This document shows positions 1 to 10,747 of a stretch of DNA of 64,000 nt, piece after piece. The notes under the pieces were generated by a model. It saw nothing but the letters and a program-made list of their open reading frames with translations, was not told the origin of the DNA and made no database searches. The DNA comes from Nicotiana tabacum. Taxonomy: Eukaryota; Streptophyta; Magnoliopsida; Solanales; Solanaceae. The translations under genes were made by a program, and so were the position numbers. Numbering within the stretch: position 1 is the stretch's first letter; every line of letters starts with the position of its first letter. Where the stretch lies: assembly GCF_000715075.1 (NCBI RefSeq), contig NC_134101.1, forward strand, positions 148,217,084 through 148,281,083. The letters run 5' to 3'.

Positions 1-420
1 GCACGGGAGGATATTCAAAGGATTCAGCGCTCGTACCTATTTAAGTCATTTATCAAAAGAAATGGATCTGATCATAATAAAGAGCGCAGATACGGAATTC
101 GACAGGCATTAAATACTGGATACGTTAGAGAATTTGTATTGATTACAATGATTGTGTAACGTAGCATCCAATGTCTTTAATTATTCATAATAGCCTCATT
201 ATGATTTGGGAAAAACGCATATCTTCAAGATACCTATAAAAGGGAGGTATCTGGTCACATGTAAACGGAAGATACGATGGAATATACTTTGATTCACTTG
301 TTTTTCTCCTGATTACACTCTGGTTACCCCAAATTACTTTCTTCTACATATTCTTTTGATTATCAGTAACCCTCATTCTTCTAAATTCTAGCTTTGAATA
401 AAATTCTATTTTTTGGTTAA
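1..420 (+). repeat. 5' LTR of element A (partial)
   Basis: Matches 10327-10747 with about 95% identity by eye. It contains a TATA box, TATAAAA at 235-241, followed by a GGGAGG stretch, which is the likely LTR promoter. The shared LTR sequence ends at GGTTAA (415-420); after that the 5' copy runs into the primer-binding site and the 3' copy into flanking DNA. Confidence 0.92.
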
Positions 421-426
421 ACAAAT

Positions 427-443
427 TGGTTCTGTTGCCGGGA
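427..443 (+). other. Primer-binding site of element A (degenerate)
   Basis: TGGTTCTGTTGCCGGGA begins six bases after the LTR end. It resembles the TGGCGCCGTTGCCGGGGA site found in some Tat elements, with several changes. The primer tRNA is inferred, not proven. Confidence 0.6.
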
Positions 444-492
444 ATCTGATAATCTATTTTCTTTTCACTTGACCTTCCTTGTTGCATCAATT

Positions 493-1995
493 ATGTCGAA
501 TAACAATGACAACACCCCAGGAAACCAAGAGAACCAACAAAGTCAGGGAGGTCCACAGAATATTAACATTCAAGTTCCTACTCCGCAGGACTCTCCACGG
601 CAATCTCGTGAGAGTACTCCTGATGGATCTCAAATAAACGAGTATGCTCAATTTGAAAATGTTGAAGCTGTTGATGAAGCTTTGCAGAAATTAATTACTG
701 CTCAGGTCAACAAAGCTGTTGAGGCGCTTGTTAACCAGTTACCTGTTGCAACACCCACACCTACTCCAAATAATAACACTATAGAAAACCCTCGTTCCGG
801 ACTTGTTAACTCAGGCAGCGGTGGAACTCCCAGTAAATCGCAGGAGAGAGAACCAGGTAATGTAATTAATTCTGATTTACAAAATTTAGTACTAACCTTG
901 CAGAAACAGCTCAAGGAGCAAAGTGAACGCATAGAGTAGATACCCGGGGTGTCGTCCATAATCAAAGGGGTAGACATGGACAGATATTCGCAACAACCCT
1001 GGAAGCCAAGTGCTGCCCCACTCGCAATTCTAAAAAAGTTCAAAATGCCTGATATTCCAAAGTATGATGGAACAACAGACTCATGAGACCACGTGACTGC
1101 ATTCACAACGGGCATAAAAGGTAATGATTTGACTAAGCAGGAGATTGAATCGATATTAGTCAAGAAATTTGGTGAAACACTCACCAAAGGAGCACTAATA
1201 TGGTATTCCCTTTTACCTGAAAATTCTATAAATTCTTTTGCTGAGCTTGCATATTCTTTCATCAAAGCACACTCGAGAGCCCAAAAAGTGGAAAAAAGAA
1301 TAGAGGATACTTTCAAAATCAAGAAAGAAGATTCAGAATTGCTTAGAGAATTCGTGGACAGATTTCAACGTGAAAGAATGACATTGCCGCGTGTACCTGA
1401 TAACTGGGCAGTTATAGCTTTTACAAGCAATTTGAATGAAAAAAGCTCGGAAGCTACGAGGAGACTCAAGGAAAGCCTTTGAGAATTCCCAGCTACAACG
1501 TGGAATGATGTTTATAATAGGTATAGCACGAAGTTGAGGATTGAGGAAGATACTGTTCCACGATCTCAAAAAGAAGAAAGTATACATTCAAGACGTGCAG
1601 AGACCGAATAAAGATCCGGTAAAAATAGGTACGAGCCCTATATGGGACCTGCGGGAAAAGACTCACGGTCAAAACAGGATAATCAAAGGCACGATCATAG
1701 ATTAAGAAACAGAGAATCAGGTTCTTCATCAAGATTTAGGAACGAGCGAAACAACTATGAGTCATGGGATGCTGATAGAAATTTAAAAGCGAGATTCGGA
1801 GGTTTCAACTTCAATGTCAGCACCTCCGAGCTCGTAGCTATTTTGAAAAGCATGGGAGATAAGGTTCGATGGCCAAAAGAAATGAGATCGAATCCAAACA
1901 GGCACAACCTTGAACATTGGTGCGAGTTCCATAATGACCACGGGCATAAAACAGCATATTGCAGATTTTACAAAGTGAAGTTGATCATTTATTAA
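493..1995 (+). pseudogene. gag: gag of element A (broken)
   Basis: Structural capsid/nucleocapsid protein that packages the element RNA in the cytoplasm. I prefer the ATG at 493 (peptide MSNNNDN) over the upstream in-frame ATG at 469. The N-terminus is Gln/Asn/Pro-rich and low complexity. The retrotransposon gag domain follows (roughly 1030-1480, starting KFKMPDIPKYDGTTD). Near 1915-1965 is a zinc-knuckle variant CX2HX4HX4C (CEFHNDHGHKTAYC). Frame 1 is kept throughout but is closed by stops at 937-939, 1084-1086 and 1480-1482. The last two look like CGA-to-TGA changes. A frame change near 1960-1990 links the end to the protease frame. Confidence 0.85.
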
Positions 1996-2039
1996 AATAA
2001 GGATATCTTACTGAGTTGTTCAGCGAGAAAGGCAAGCAA

Positions 2040-2696
2040 GCTTACATGAAGAACAGGCAGAAGCCTCCAAAACCACCTTCTCCCAAAAGAACTGTTAACG
2101 TTATAAGTGGGGGTGAAGACATCAATGGTGCGGTATATACTGCAGCTAACAAAACTTTCAAAGTAACTATTACCTAAGGGAAACGGGTGTGGTATGTTTT
2201 AGAAGAAGGCAATATTACATTCAATGATGCAGATACAGATGGCATATTAATCCCTCATAACGATGCACTGGTAATATCTTTAATTGTGTATGATACTAAT
2301 GCGAAACGAGTTTTGATTGATCCAGGTAGTTCCGTGAACATTATTTTGCTAAGAGTGCTACGTGAGATGCAAGCTAAAGATAGAGTAATACCAAAGGCGC
2401 ATACTCTATCTGGATTTGATAATTCCAGTGTCGTCACTAAAGGAGAGGTAACACTCTCCACTTTTGCTGAAGGGGTCGTCAAAGATACAAAATTCCAGGT
2501 AGTAGACATGGAGATGGCTTACAACATTATTCTGGGGAGACCATGGATCCATGAAATGGATGTTGTTCCTTCAACCTTGCATCAAGTTATCAAATTTCCA
2601 TCGCCATGGGGAATCTATCAAATTCGCGGAGATCAACATACATCCAGGGCTATTAACTCCGTTGCAGATACAAGCACGAGAAGTGAAGGCAAATAG
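2040..2696 (+). pseudogene. Aspartic protease of element A
   Basis: Cleaves the Gag-Pol polyprotein during particle maturation. Upstream at ~2090-2130 is the KRTVNVISGGED segment that precedes protease in Tat elements. The active-site motif VLIDPGSSVNII is at about 2310-2345, and the C-terminal ILGRPWIHEM stretch at ~2530-2560 is also typical. A TAA near 2175 stands where ITQGKR would be expected, consistent with CAA-to-TAA. The frame closes at 2694-2696. The catalytic Asp is present, but the surrounding polyprotein is broken. Confidence 0.85.
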
Positions 2697-2835
2697 CAAT
2701 CACAGAAGGCAGTTGAGGACATCACAACACAAACCTCAACTGAACAAGGGCGAACAGATGTAGACTCAAGGCCTGATATCATTCAAGAAAGAGAATGAAA
2801 ATATCAAAACAACAATAGAGGAAGTAGAACCTGTC

Positions 2836-4274
2836 GTGTTATTCGCTCAATGTCCTGATAAAAAAGTTTATGTCGGAGCTAATCTTGACCAAGGAATGAA
2901 AGGTAAGTTAATTGAATTTTTGAAAACTAACATGGACTGTTTTGCTTGGTCCCACTCTGACATGACAGGAATACCACTGGAGGTGACGACTCATAAACTA
3001 AATGAAGAACCGTCATATAGAAAAGAAAGCAGGGAACTTTCAAGAATCATGTGATTCAAGAAGAAGTCCAAAAATTGCTAAAAATTGGTTCCATTCGAGA
3101 GGTAAAGTATCCTAACTGGTTAGCCAATACTGTTGTGGTTCCAAAGAAAAACAGTAAGTGGTGGGTTTGTGTAGATTATACAAATCTTAATAAAGTCTGC
3201 CCTAAAGATTCTTTTCCACTACCACACATAGATCAATTGATTGATGCAACTGCAGGTCACGAATTATTAAGTTTTTTAGATGCATATTCAGGTTATAATT
3301 AGATTAAAATAGATCCAAGAGATGAAGAAAAAATTTCATTCATGATAGACAGAGGGACTTACTGTTATAAAGTAATGCCCTTTGGTCTAAAGAATGCAGG
3401 TACAACGTATCAGAGGTTAGTTACCAAAATGTTTCAGGAATATTTAGGAAATACTATGGAGGTATATATAGATGATATGCTTGTTAAAACTTAGTACTCA
3501 AAAAATCATATATCACACTTATCTGACACATTTTCAATTTTGCGTTAATTTAATATGAAGTTAAATCCCGAAAAATGTGCATTTGGCGTTGCATCAGGCA
3601 AGTTTTTGGGTTTTCTTATTTCTAACTGTGGAATTGAAGTAAATCCTGCACATATTAAAGCCATTGAGGAAATCCCTGACATACTTTCAAACAAGAAAGA
3701 AGTTCAAAGATTAACAGGGAGAATTGCGGCATTGGGAAGATTCATCTCTAAATCATCAGAGAAGTGTTTTAAATTCTTCTCAGCCCTTAATAAGCAGGAT
3801 CATTTTGAATGGAATGAGAAATGTCAACAAGCACTTAGGAATTTGAAAACGTACTTATCAAATCCACCTTTGTTGGCAAAACCAAAGGTTGGGGAAAAGC
3901 TACTCCTCTACCTTGCTGTTTCGGAAGTGGCGGTAAGTGTTGTTTTGGTCCGAGAAGAGCAAGGTAAGCAATCACCTATCTATTACGTAAGTAAATCTTT
4001 GTTAGATGCAGAGACGAGGTATCCTCAGTTAGAAAAACTTGTACTTGCGTTAATCATGGCATCTAGAAAGTTGAGACCTTACTTTCAGTGTCATCCTATC
4101 GTTGTGGTAACTACCTACCCTTTACGTAACATATTACATAAGCATGAGTTATCAGGTAGGTTAGCTAAGTGGGCAATAGAGTTAAGTGAATACGAAATTG
4201 CATACCAACCTAGAACTGCTATAAAATCACAAGTATTAGCTGATTTCGTGATTGATTTTAGTCAGAGAATATAG
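2836..4274 (+). pseudogene. Reverse transcriptase plus first RNase H-like domain of element A
   Basis: Copies the element RNA into cDNA. RT blocks are readable: VPKKNSKWWVCVDYTNLNKVCPKDSFPLPH at 3140-3230, the FLDAYSGYN block at ~3280, the MPFGLKNAGTTYQRL block at ~3375 and the catalytic YIDD at 3465-3476. A degenerate first RNase H follows (~3895-4090), where the usual catalytic TDAS is replaced by LAVSEVAVS. The reading frame shifts near 3051. Stops at 3300-3302, 3492-3494 and 3546-3548 interrupt RT. The first falls where the family has Gln (SGYNQI), a CAG-to-TAG change. The catalytic residues survive, but no intact protein can be made. Confidence 0.9.
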
Positions 4275-4908
4275 TTAGAAGTAGAAAAAGAAATACAGGT
4301 GTTCAATGGAGCTAACCCAGGAACTTGAACTTTATTCACTGATGGCTCATCTAATGTGAGAGGAGCAGGTTTGGGGGTCGTATTGGTACTACATACGGGT
4401 GAAACCATTCGGCAAGCTATTAAATGTCATTCCATAACTAACAATGAGGCAGAATATGAGGCTATGATTGCAGGTTTAGAACTGGCACAGGAACTTGGCA
4501 TAAATCAGATTATAATCAAGAGTGATTCACAACTCATAGTTAATCAAATGCTGGGGACTTATACAGCCAGGGAAGCAAGGATGCAGCAGTACTTGGAAAA
4601 AGGTACGGGAATTGATAAAACAATTTCAAGATTGGAAAGTTAGACAAATAACCAGGGACGAAAATCTTGAAGCAGACGCCCTAACTAATCTCGCATCTGC
4701 GGCCGACATGGCAAACGATGCAAATGCCTCAGTGATACATTTATTTCATTCAGTTTTTTATCCTGATGCGAATGAGGTAAATTTTAATAACTTAACCCGG
4801 GATTGGAGGAACAAAATTGTTGCTTTTTTGCAGTATGGAACCGTCGCTGATGACAAGAAAAAGGCTTATGCGCTTCGAAGACAGGCCGCTCAGTATTGCT
4901 TAAAATAA
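4275..4908 (+). pseudogene. Second (additional) RNase H domain of element A and linker to integrase
   Basis: Tat elements carry an extra RNase H between the RT-linked RNase H and integrase. The FTDGSSNVRGAGLG catalytic Asp block is at ~4330-4375, the NNEAEYEAMIAGLELA Glu block at ~4440-4485 and the IIKSDSQLIVNQ Asp block at ~4510-4545. All three acidic residues are present. A TGA just before TLFTDGS, where Trp is expected, reads as TGG-to-TGA. A one-base insertion in the A-run near 4598 shifts frame 0 to frame 1 (KVRELIKQFQDW resumes). The domain ends at a TAA at 4906-4908, where element G has CAA (YCLKQGNLYRK). Confidence 0.85.
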
Positions 4909-6039
4909 GGCAATCTATATCGTAAAATGTTCGGTGGTCCCTTAGCAAGATGTCTTGGACCTTCGCAAACAGAGTATGTAATGAGAGAAATACATGAGGG
5001 TCATTGCGGGAATCACGCAGGTGGAAGATCACTAGTAAGAACCTTCATTAAGGCAGGTTATTACTGGCCTAAAATGGAAGAGGAGGCAGAAAGTTTCGTG
5101 GCCAAATGTGATAAATGCTAGAGGTACGGTAAAAATATGCATAGACCTGCGGAATTATTATATTCGGTCATTGCGCCATGGCCATTTATAAAATGGGGAA
5201 TGGATATCGTAGGTCCCTTACCGCAATCAAAAGGTCAGGTAAAGTTTTTGCTTGTTCTCACTGATTATTTTACTAAATGGGTAGAGGCAGGTGCATTCAA
5301 ACAGGTGCGAGAAAAGGAAGTCAGAGACTTTATTTGGCGGAATATCATATGTCGATTCGGCGTACCAAAGGAGATCGTATGTGATAATGGTCCCTAGTAT
5401 ATTGGAGCTCAGATCACAGAATTTTTTCAAAGTTGGCAAATTAAAAGGATTACGTCAACACCCTATCATCCGGTGGGTAATGGACAGGCAGAATCAATGA
5501 ACAAAGTCATTATCAACAATTTAAAGAAACGACTAGAGGAATCAAAAGGAAATTGGCCTGAAGTGTTACCTGGAGTTTTATGGGCATATCACACAACTGC
5601 AAAAACAAGTACAGGAGAAACACCGTTCTCATTGGTTTATGGAGCTGAGGCTTTAATTCCAGTTGAGATAGGGGAACCAAGTACACGGTTCACACATGCG
5701 ACAGAAGAATCTAATGACGAGGAGATGCGGGTCAACCTAAATTTACTCGAGGGGTGGAGAGAAGCTGCTTTAATATGAATGACAGCACAAAAGCAAGTCA
5801 TAGAACGATACTACAATAGAAAAGCACGCCTCAGGTTCTTCAAAATTGGGGACTTCGTGCTTAAAAAGGTTTTTCAGTCTACAAAGGTAGCTAACACAGG
5901 GAAATTAAGTCCAACATGGGAAGGACCCTACAGAGTGCGTGATGTTGCAGGAAAAGGGGCATATGAACTAGAAACAATGGATGGCAAGATACTACCTTCG
6001 CATTGGAATACTGTTCATTTAAAGAGATACTATTTCTAA
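4909..6039 (+). pseudogene. Integrase of element A
   Basis: Inserts the cDNA into host DNA. The HHCC zinc-binding domain spans ~4990-5121 (EIHEGHCGNHAGG, then CDKC). The DDE core has GMDIVGPLP at ~5195-5220, the second Asp in VCDNGP at ~5380-5395 and the Glu in NGQAESMNK at ~5480-5505. The C-terminal module (LSPTWEGPYRV, ending LKRYYF) stops at 6037-6039, and no chromodomain follows, as in Tat. In-frame stops at 5119-5121, 5395-5397 and 5776-5778 match intact Gln or Arg codons in element G at the last two sites (SPQFIGAQ, LIRMAAQ). These are clean C-to-T nonsense changes. Confidence 0.92.
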
Positions 6040-7100
6040 GGAAAACCCACGGTCAGGTATAACCATTTTAAATTTCATTTTTGAATTGTTAAAATTTTAC
6101 TAACGATTTTAGATGATAGGCAAAAAGCTAACCCATACTAAATGATGAGTCACGGCTTGTAAGGCACATGGAGTAACCTAAAATTCCTGGCCTAAGGTTA
6201 CAATTATTCTGATAGAAATGCAAACGGGTTATGCAGTCTTCATCTATAATCGTCCCTCCGAGTCCCGTATATTTTTCCTTTTCAGGAAAAGGACCAAATG
6301 AGAGAAACTATCAAGTGCTCGAGGCTTCATACTTCAATACTCAAACACTTGGGGGACTACATAATATACACGGACATGTGTATAAAGAAGGCAAAGAAGA
6401 TTAAGGAAAAATCAAGCCTGAAAGAGTCAAGTGCAGAGTAAAAGTCATAAAGCCACGAGCTAAGGCCAAAGAAAAACCTCACTATAGTTAGGGTAAAGGC
6501 TATGTACTAAAACGGGTTATAAGGAAAAACCCCGTGTCTATTATTCTTCTTTTAAATCTGTTACAAGAAAAACAGTTACGAGAAAGTTATAGATGTAATT
6601 CAAATACATGTAAAGTTTTATTCGGAACTAGACAAGGTTCAAAAAATAAAAACTTGTCAAAGTTATTTCAGAGAAACATGTGTATTCCTATTTCTTTTAT
6701 CGTATGATAACACCATTATGAAGTTGAGACGTCTTCTTCATTAAGTGTCGAATTATAAAAAGGCCTTCTTTTATAAAACTCAAGTTTAAATTAATCATGA
6801 GGTTAACAGAAGCATTTTCGGAAAACAAAAATGCAAATTATTCTGTAAGTCCTTAAAAATAAAGGCGAGAATAAAGCAAAGAGAAGTTTAAGATAATAAC
6901 ATGAAAAACTTCTTAATATGTAAAAAAAATCTAAGACTAAGTTCGAACTTAGTCATAAAACTACGAAATTGTTTAGATTGACCCATAAAAATACTTGGGG
7001 ACTGGCGTTTCCAAAATCAACCCTCAAATGAAGCCAAGGGTTTGATTACAATTTTCCAAAATCGAAACAAAAACAAAATCATTTGAATAATTAAAACCGG
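6040..7100 (+). other. Non-coding spacer between pol and antisense gene of element A
   Basis: About 1.06 kb, AT-rich, without a credible ORF. Parts are conserved in element G at 61323-62439 (reverse strand), including the segment around TCAAACACTTGGGGGACTA at 6341-6359. That segment resembles the true polypurine tract at 10180-10191. A second weaker match, CTTGGGGACTGGCG, occurs near 6990-7005. Confidence 0.7.
6347..6359 (+). other. Internal polypurine-tract-like site of element A
   Basis: ACTTGGGGGACTA here closely resembles AAAGTGGGGGACTATC at the real 3' polypurine tract. The same site is kept in element G at about 62118-62129 on the minus strand. Function as an internal plus-strand primer is inference. 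Confidence 0.35.
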
Positions 7101-9817
7101 TCACTGAGAAGTGTGTGGTATTGAGGCAGGAACGTCAATAGCAGCGGGCTCAATTTGGGCCAGTGCATCAGCAGGCGCGGTTTCAACTTGTCTTGCAGCA
7201 ACAGGCTCGATCGAGCTTGAAATAGTCGGGATACTCGTATCAGCTTCAACATTCACGGGAACTTCAGCCACGGGAGAAGGGAAGTCCTGAGTTTGTTGAG
7301 CCTTTTCAATGGTTTCATTGATTTTAGCTAACTCCAACTCCAGGTTGAAGTTTTCTTGGCCAGCTTCAAGTAGGGTATCATGACGGGAATTCAAAAATGC
7401 CCAACTTGCCTCAACAGCAGATTTTTCTTCAAGGATCTCATAATCCTTTTCCCAAGCAGTGATCTCATTTTTTAGCTCTTCATTTTCAGCCAAGGTGGAG
7501 CTGTGGGAAGCTTGAAGAGAGGCGTGGGAGCATTCTAAAGCACGCACCTTGTCAGCAGAGATTCTGAGGTCCTCCTGTGCTTGAGTCAAATTTTGCACAA
7601 GCTCCCCAGCGTCAACTTCCTTTTGGTTTAAAAGAGCCTTTAATTCTCTGATCTCTTCACTAGCTTTAGATAGCTGCTCTGATAAGGAGGACTCGAGATG
7701 CTCTTTTTCTTTTTCTGCTTGGTTTGAAGAGGCTTTTGTAACCGCCAATTCTGAAGTTAAAGCCCGTACTCGCTGCTCTAAGGTATTCTTGCTCTCTTGT
7801 AAGTTCTCTTTATCAAGCTGTGCACTCTCAAATTGCCCCTTCCAATTGGTTGCTTCTAATTGAGAGTCGCGTGCTGCCTTCTCCAAAGGGGCAATTCTTT
7901 TCATCAATTCTGTGCCGATAAGATTGACCTAAAAAAAAGAAATAAGAATCCCAAAGATGAAAAATTTTGCAAAGTAAAAAAGGAGAGAAGAAAAATACCT
8001 TTAGAGTGGCATGCACGATATCATTCATTAAAGTCAGGGAACTGTGGCTCTCTAACTTTGCTTTTTCAATTGGGCCAATAAGAGGCTCCAGCCATACATC
8101 CGCCTGACCTGACTTTCTCAAAAGGCTGCTCTCAGCAGGAACTTCAATAATTACCCGCCTCATAGCGGCACTTCTACTTGAAGAGCCCATTTCAGTATGA
8201 TGAACGATAGGAGGGGGAATAGTCAAAGGAGGAGCCGGAGAAGAGGTAAGAGCAGTAGAAGAAGGAACGGAAATAGCTGGGGCCAGTAAAGAAGGAATCA
8301 CAGGCACGGGTAATGAAAAAGACGATAAAGGTACTTCGTCTAAAACAGGCCCGACATCTTCACGACCAAATCCATTGACGAAAAGTTGGTCAATAGACTC
8401 ACGAGTATCGTGGGGAGTGACGTCATCATCAGGAATTATTATTGGGGTTTCAACAGGTTCGGTAAGAGAAACCGAAACTTCAGCTTCGTCATCGGAAACG
8501 ATGTGTCTCCTAACTCGTGGTCTCGTTACTAGGGAACTCTCATTTTCCTCTTCTTCAGAATTTTCCTCTTCAGCAGCCTTCCTTTTCACAGAAGAGGAAC
8601 CCAAGACTATTTCTCGGGCTCTCTCTAAAGAGATACGGGTTCCCGAAGGAGTACGTGTTCCCAAAGAGACACGAGAGGTTGCAACTACTTCAGCAGTAAC
8701 CCCTCGAATAGCAAATCCTGACAAAAAGAAGGATAAAAGTTAAAACAATAAAGGAGAATATAGACATGAAAAGAAAAAAATGTGAACTCTTACCATGAGT
8801 CTTTACCTTCCAACAAAAGCGGTTAGAAAGTATTTTCCAAGATTTACCATCCGTTGGTGCGATCTTCAGCAATTTATCTACCCAACCACGGAAATTGGGA
8901 ACATCCCCCACAACTCCCATGGTTGCTTAATAAAGGGGGGGGGGGGTAAAATTAGAAAAGCTGATAAACTTGAAAGAAGAAGGTACGAGAGGGATAAAAG
9001 ACCTACGTGCAAAATTTCACTTCTCAGGGAAGGGAACATTATCTTCACCCGCTAAACCAACAGTGGGGGCAACAACAAATCAGGCATACCAGCCACGATC
9101 CTTGTCATCTTTAGGGCTCACTAAAACCCTCTTACTCCTGGCTACTAGTGTAAAAACACCATTGCGAAAAAGCCTAGGTGAGTAAAGATGAATCAAGTGA
9201 GGAAAAGTAAAAGGAGCTTCAGCTTTAGTGGCTAAATGCCTTAAACAGGCAACATCCCTCCATATAATTGGGCCAATTTGACCCAAGCAGACATTGAAGA
9301 AACGGCAAAATTCAAGAATGACTGGGTCGATTGCTGGTCTAAACCCTAAAGTAAAAGGGTAAGTGTAAACAAAAGAGAACCCAGTTAAATAGGAAGTAAT
9401 TCTCTGATTCAGATTAGGGATAATAATGGAAAAATCATTACTCCAATGACAGTCCTGACGAACCACAGGAGTCAAAACCTCTGTAATTTGAGTGGGGTAA
9501 ACATCGACACGATCTAATGCGGAAACCTGGTTTCTAAGAGATTCCCTGTCATGGTAAAAAGACAATTCTGAAGGGACTATCTCATCTACTAAAGGTTCGC
9601 GTAAAGGTTCAGAATGATCTTTACCCCTAGAAGAAGATTTGTGAGAAAGGGAACCTCTGGTTCTAGAGGAAGGACCAGAACCAGAAGAAGGCATAGACGA
9701 ACCACCTCGAGTAGATCCTAAACTACGAAGTCTACCTCTCCTTTTGTGCCTAATAGGGGTATTGGGGAATGAGTCAGTAATGGAAACTCTCTCAGGGTTA
9801 GGGCTTGGAGAAGACAT
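7101..9817 (-). pseudogene. Antisense four-exon gene of element A (PF04195-like plus coiled coil)
   Basis: Runs opposite to gag-pol. Proposed exons: 9817-9007, 8913-8794, 8717-7999 and 7928-7101. The introns (93, 76 and 70 nt) have GT-AG ends and sit at the same places in element G. Exon 1 starts MSSPSPNPERVS, is Ser/Arg/Pro-rich, then holds the domain annotated in Pfam as 'putative gypsy type transposon' (PF04195): VDEIVPSELSFYHDRES, ITSYLTGFSFVYTYPFTLG and HLIHLYSPRLF. Exon 3 is acidic and Pro/Ser-rich; exon 4 is a ~200-residue coiled coil. Two TGA codons late in exon 1 (first at 9080-9082) fall where G has CGC/CGA-type Arg and TGG Trp, so this copy is dead. It corresponds to the antisense extra ORF reported for Tat elements; its function is unknown. 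Confidence 0.8.
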
Positions 9818-9910
9818 ATCAAAGAAGAATGATTTAAGGAAGAAGTAAACAGAGATTTGGAGAAATAAGTGTTCAATAAGCTTTATATGATAAAAGACAA
9901 GAGAAAAAGT

Positions 9911-9920
9911 TATATTTATA
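9911..9920 (-). promoter_or_regulatory. TATA box upstream of the antisense gene of element A
   Basis: TATAAATATA on the minus strand, 94 bases upstream of the antisense ATG at 9817. The identical ten bases stand 72 bases upstream of the antisense ATG in element G (58678-58687), and TATAAATA precedes the antisense gene of C. Conservation suggests a separate internal promoter. Confidence 0.6.
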
Positions 9921-10179
9921 CCAATAAGCAACCGCCAAAGGTAAAAGTGCGGAGATGGAAAGACCATAATTATGATAACTAACACTTCATTAATAGGGGA
10001 ACCGTAAAAACCTTGAAAAAGGCTGCAAAAACTGCAGAGCCAATGGAAAATCGATACGTGTACGGAATATTAAATGGAAGTGACAATTGAAGCGTCAATT
10101 TTGTCATAGCATTAATGGTGACAAAAATTCTCATTTTAATGAAATCCACTTCCCAAATATTCAATTGATGAATAAATGG

Positions 10180-10191
10180 AAAGTGGGGGAC
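10180..10191 (+). other. Polypurine tract of element A
   Basis: AAAGTGGGGGAC lies immediately before the 3' LTR and would prime plus-strand synthesis. Element G has AAGTGGGGGGAC in the same position (58408-58419, minus strand). Confidence 0.8.
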
Positions 10192-10747
10192 TATCTGTAT
10201 TGGGAAAAATTGCATTTATATATGTAAGTGACATGTTGAGACACATGGACTGGTCAAATAGGTAAAGAATTATAATTAGTCAAGAGGCACGGGCAACAAT
10301 AGAAACGAGCAAAGGCAAAGGAAGAGGCACGAGAGGACATTCGAAGGATTCAGCGCCCGTACATATTTAAGTCATTTATCAAAAGGAATGGATCTGACCA
10401 TAATAAAGAGCACAGATACAGAATTCGACAGGCATTAAATACTGGATACGTTAGAGAATTTGTATTGATTACAATGATTGTGTAACGTAGCATTCAATGT
10501 CTTTAATTATTCATAATAGCCTCATTATGATTTGGGGAAAACTCATATTTTCAAGATACCTATAAAAGGGAGGTATCTGGTCACTTGTAAACGGAAGATA
10601 CAATTGGAATATACTTTGATTCACTTGTTTTTCTCCTGATTATACTTTGGTTACCCCAAATTACTTTCTTCTACATATTCTTTTGATTATCAGTAACTCA
10701 CGTTCTTCTAAATTCTAGCTTTGACTAAAATTCTATTTTTTGGTTAA
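10192..10747 (+). repeat. 3' LTR of element A
   Basis: 556 bp, starting TATCTGTATTGGG after the polypurine tract and ending GGTTAA. The last ~420 bases match the 5' LTR. The TATA box TATAAAA is at 10561-10567. The start is placed by comparison with G, whose LTR begins TATCTATATTGGG after an equivalent tract. The usual TG...CA ends are not obvious. Confidence 0.88.

Larger units (their letters stand above)
1..10747 (+). mobile_element. Element A: Tat-lineage (Retand-like) Ty3/gypsy retrotransposon, 5' end cut by window
   Basis: Positions 1-420 are repeated at 10327-10747, giving a 5' and a 3' LTR. Between them, on the + strand, lie gag, protease, RT, RNase H and integrase in Ty3/gypsy order, then a ~4 kb tail carrying an antisense gene. 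A long 3' tail with an antisense ORF and a second RNase H domain place it in the Tat lineage, Retand-like. LTR divergence is about 20 differences in 420 aligned bases by eye, so it is older than elements B and D. All coding modules carry stops or frameshifts. The first ~135 bases of the 5' LTR lie outside the window, so the left target duplication cannot be seen. Confidence 0.93.

Noticed and set aside
702..1322. 206-codon minus-strand ORF over gag of element A
   Set aside because: Shadow of the gag frame; no domain and no counterpart of the spliced antisense gene.
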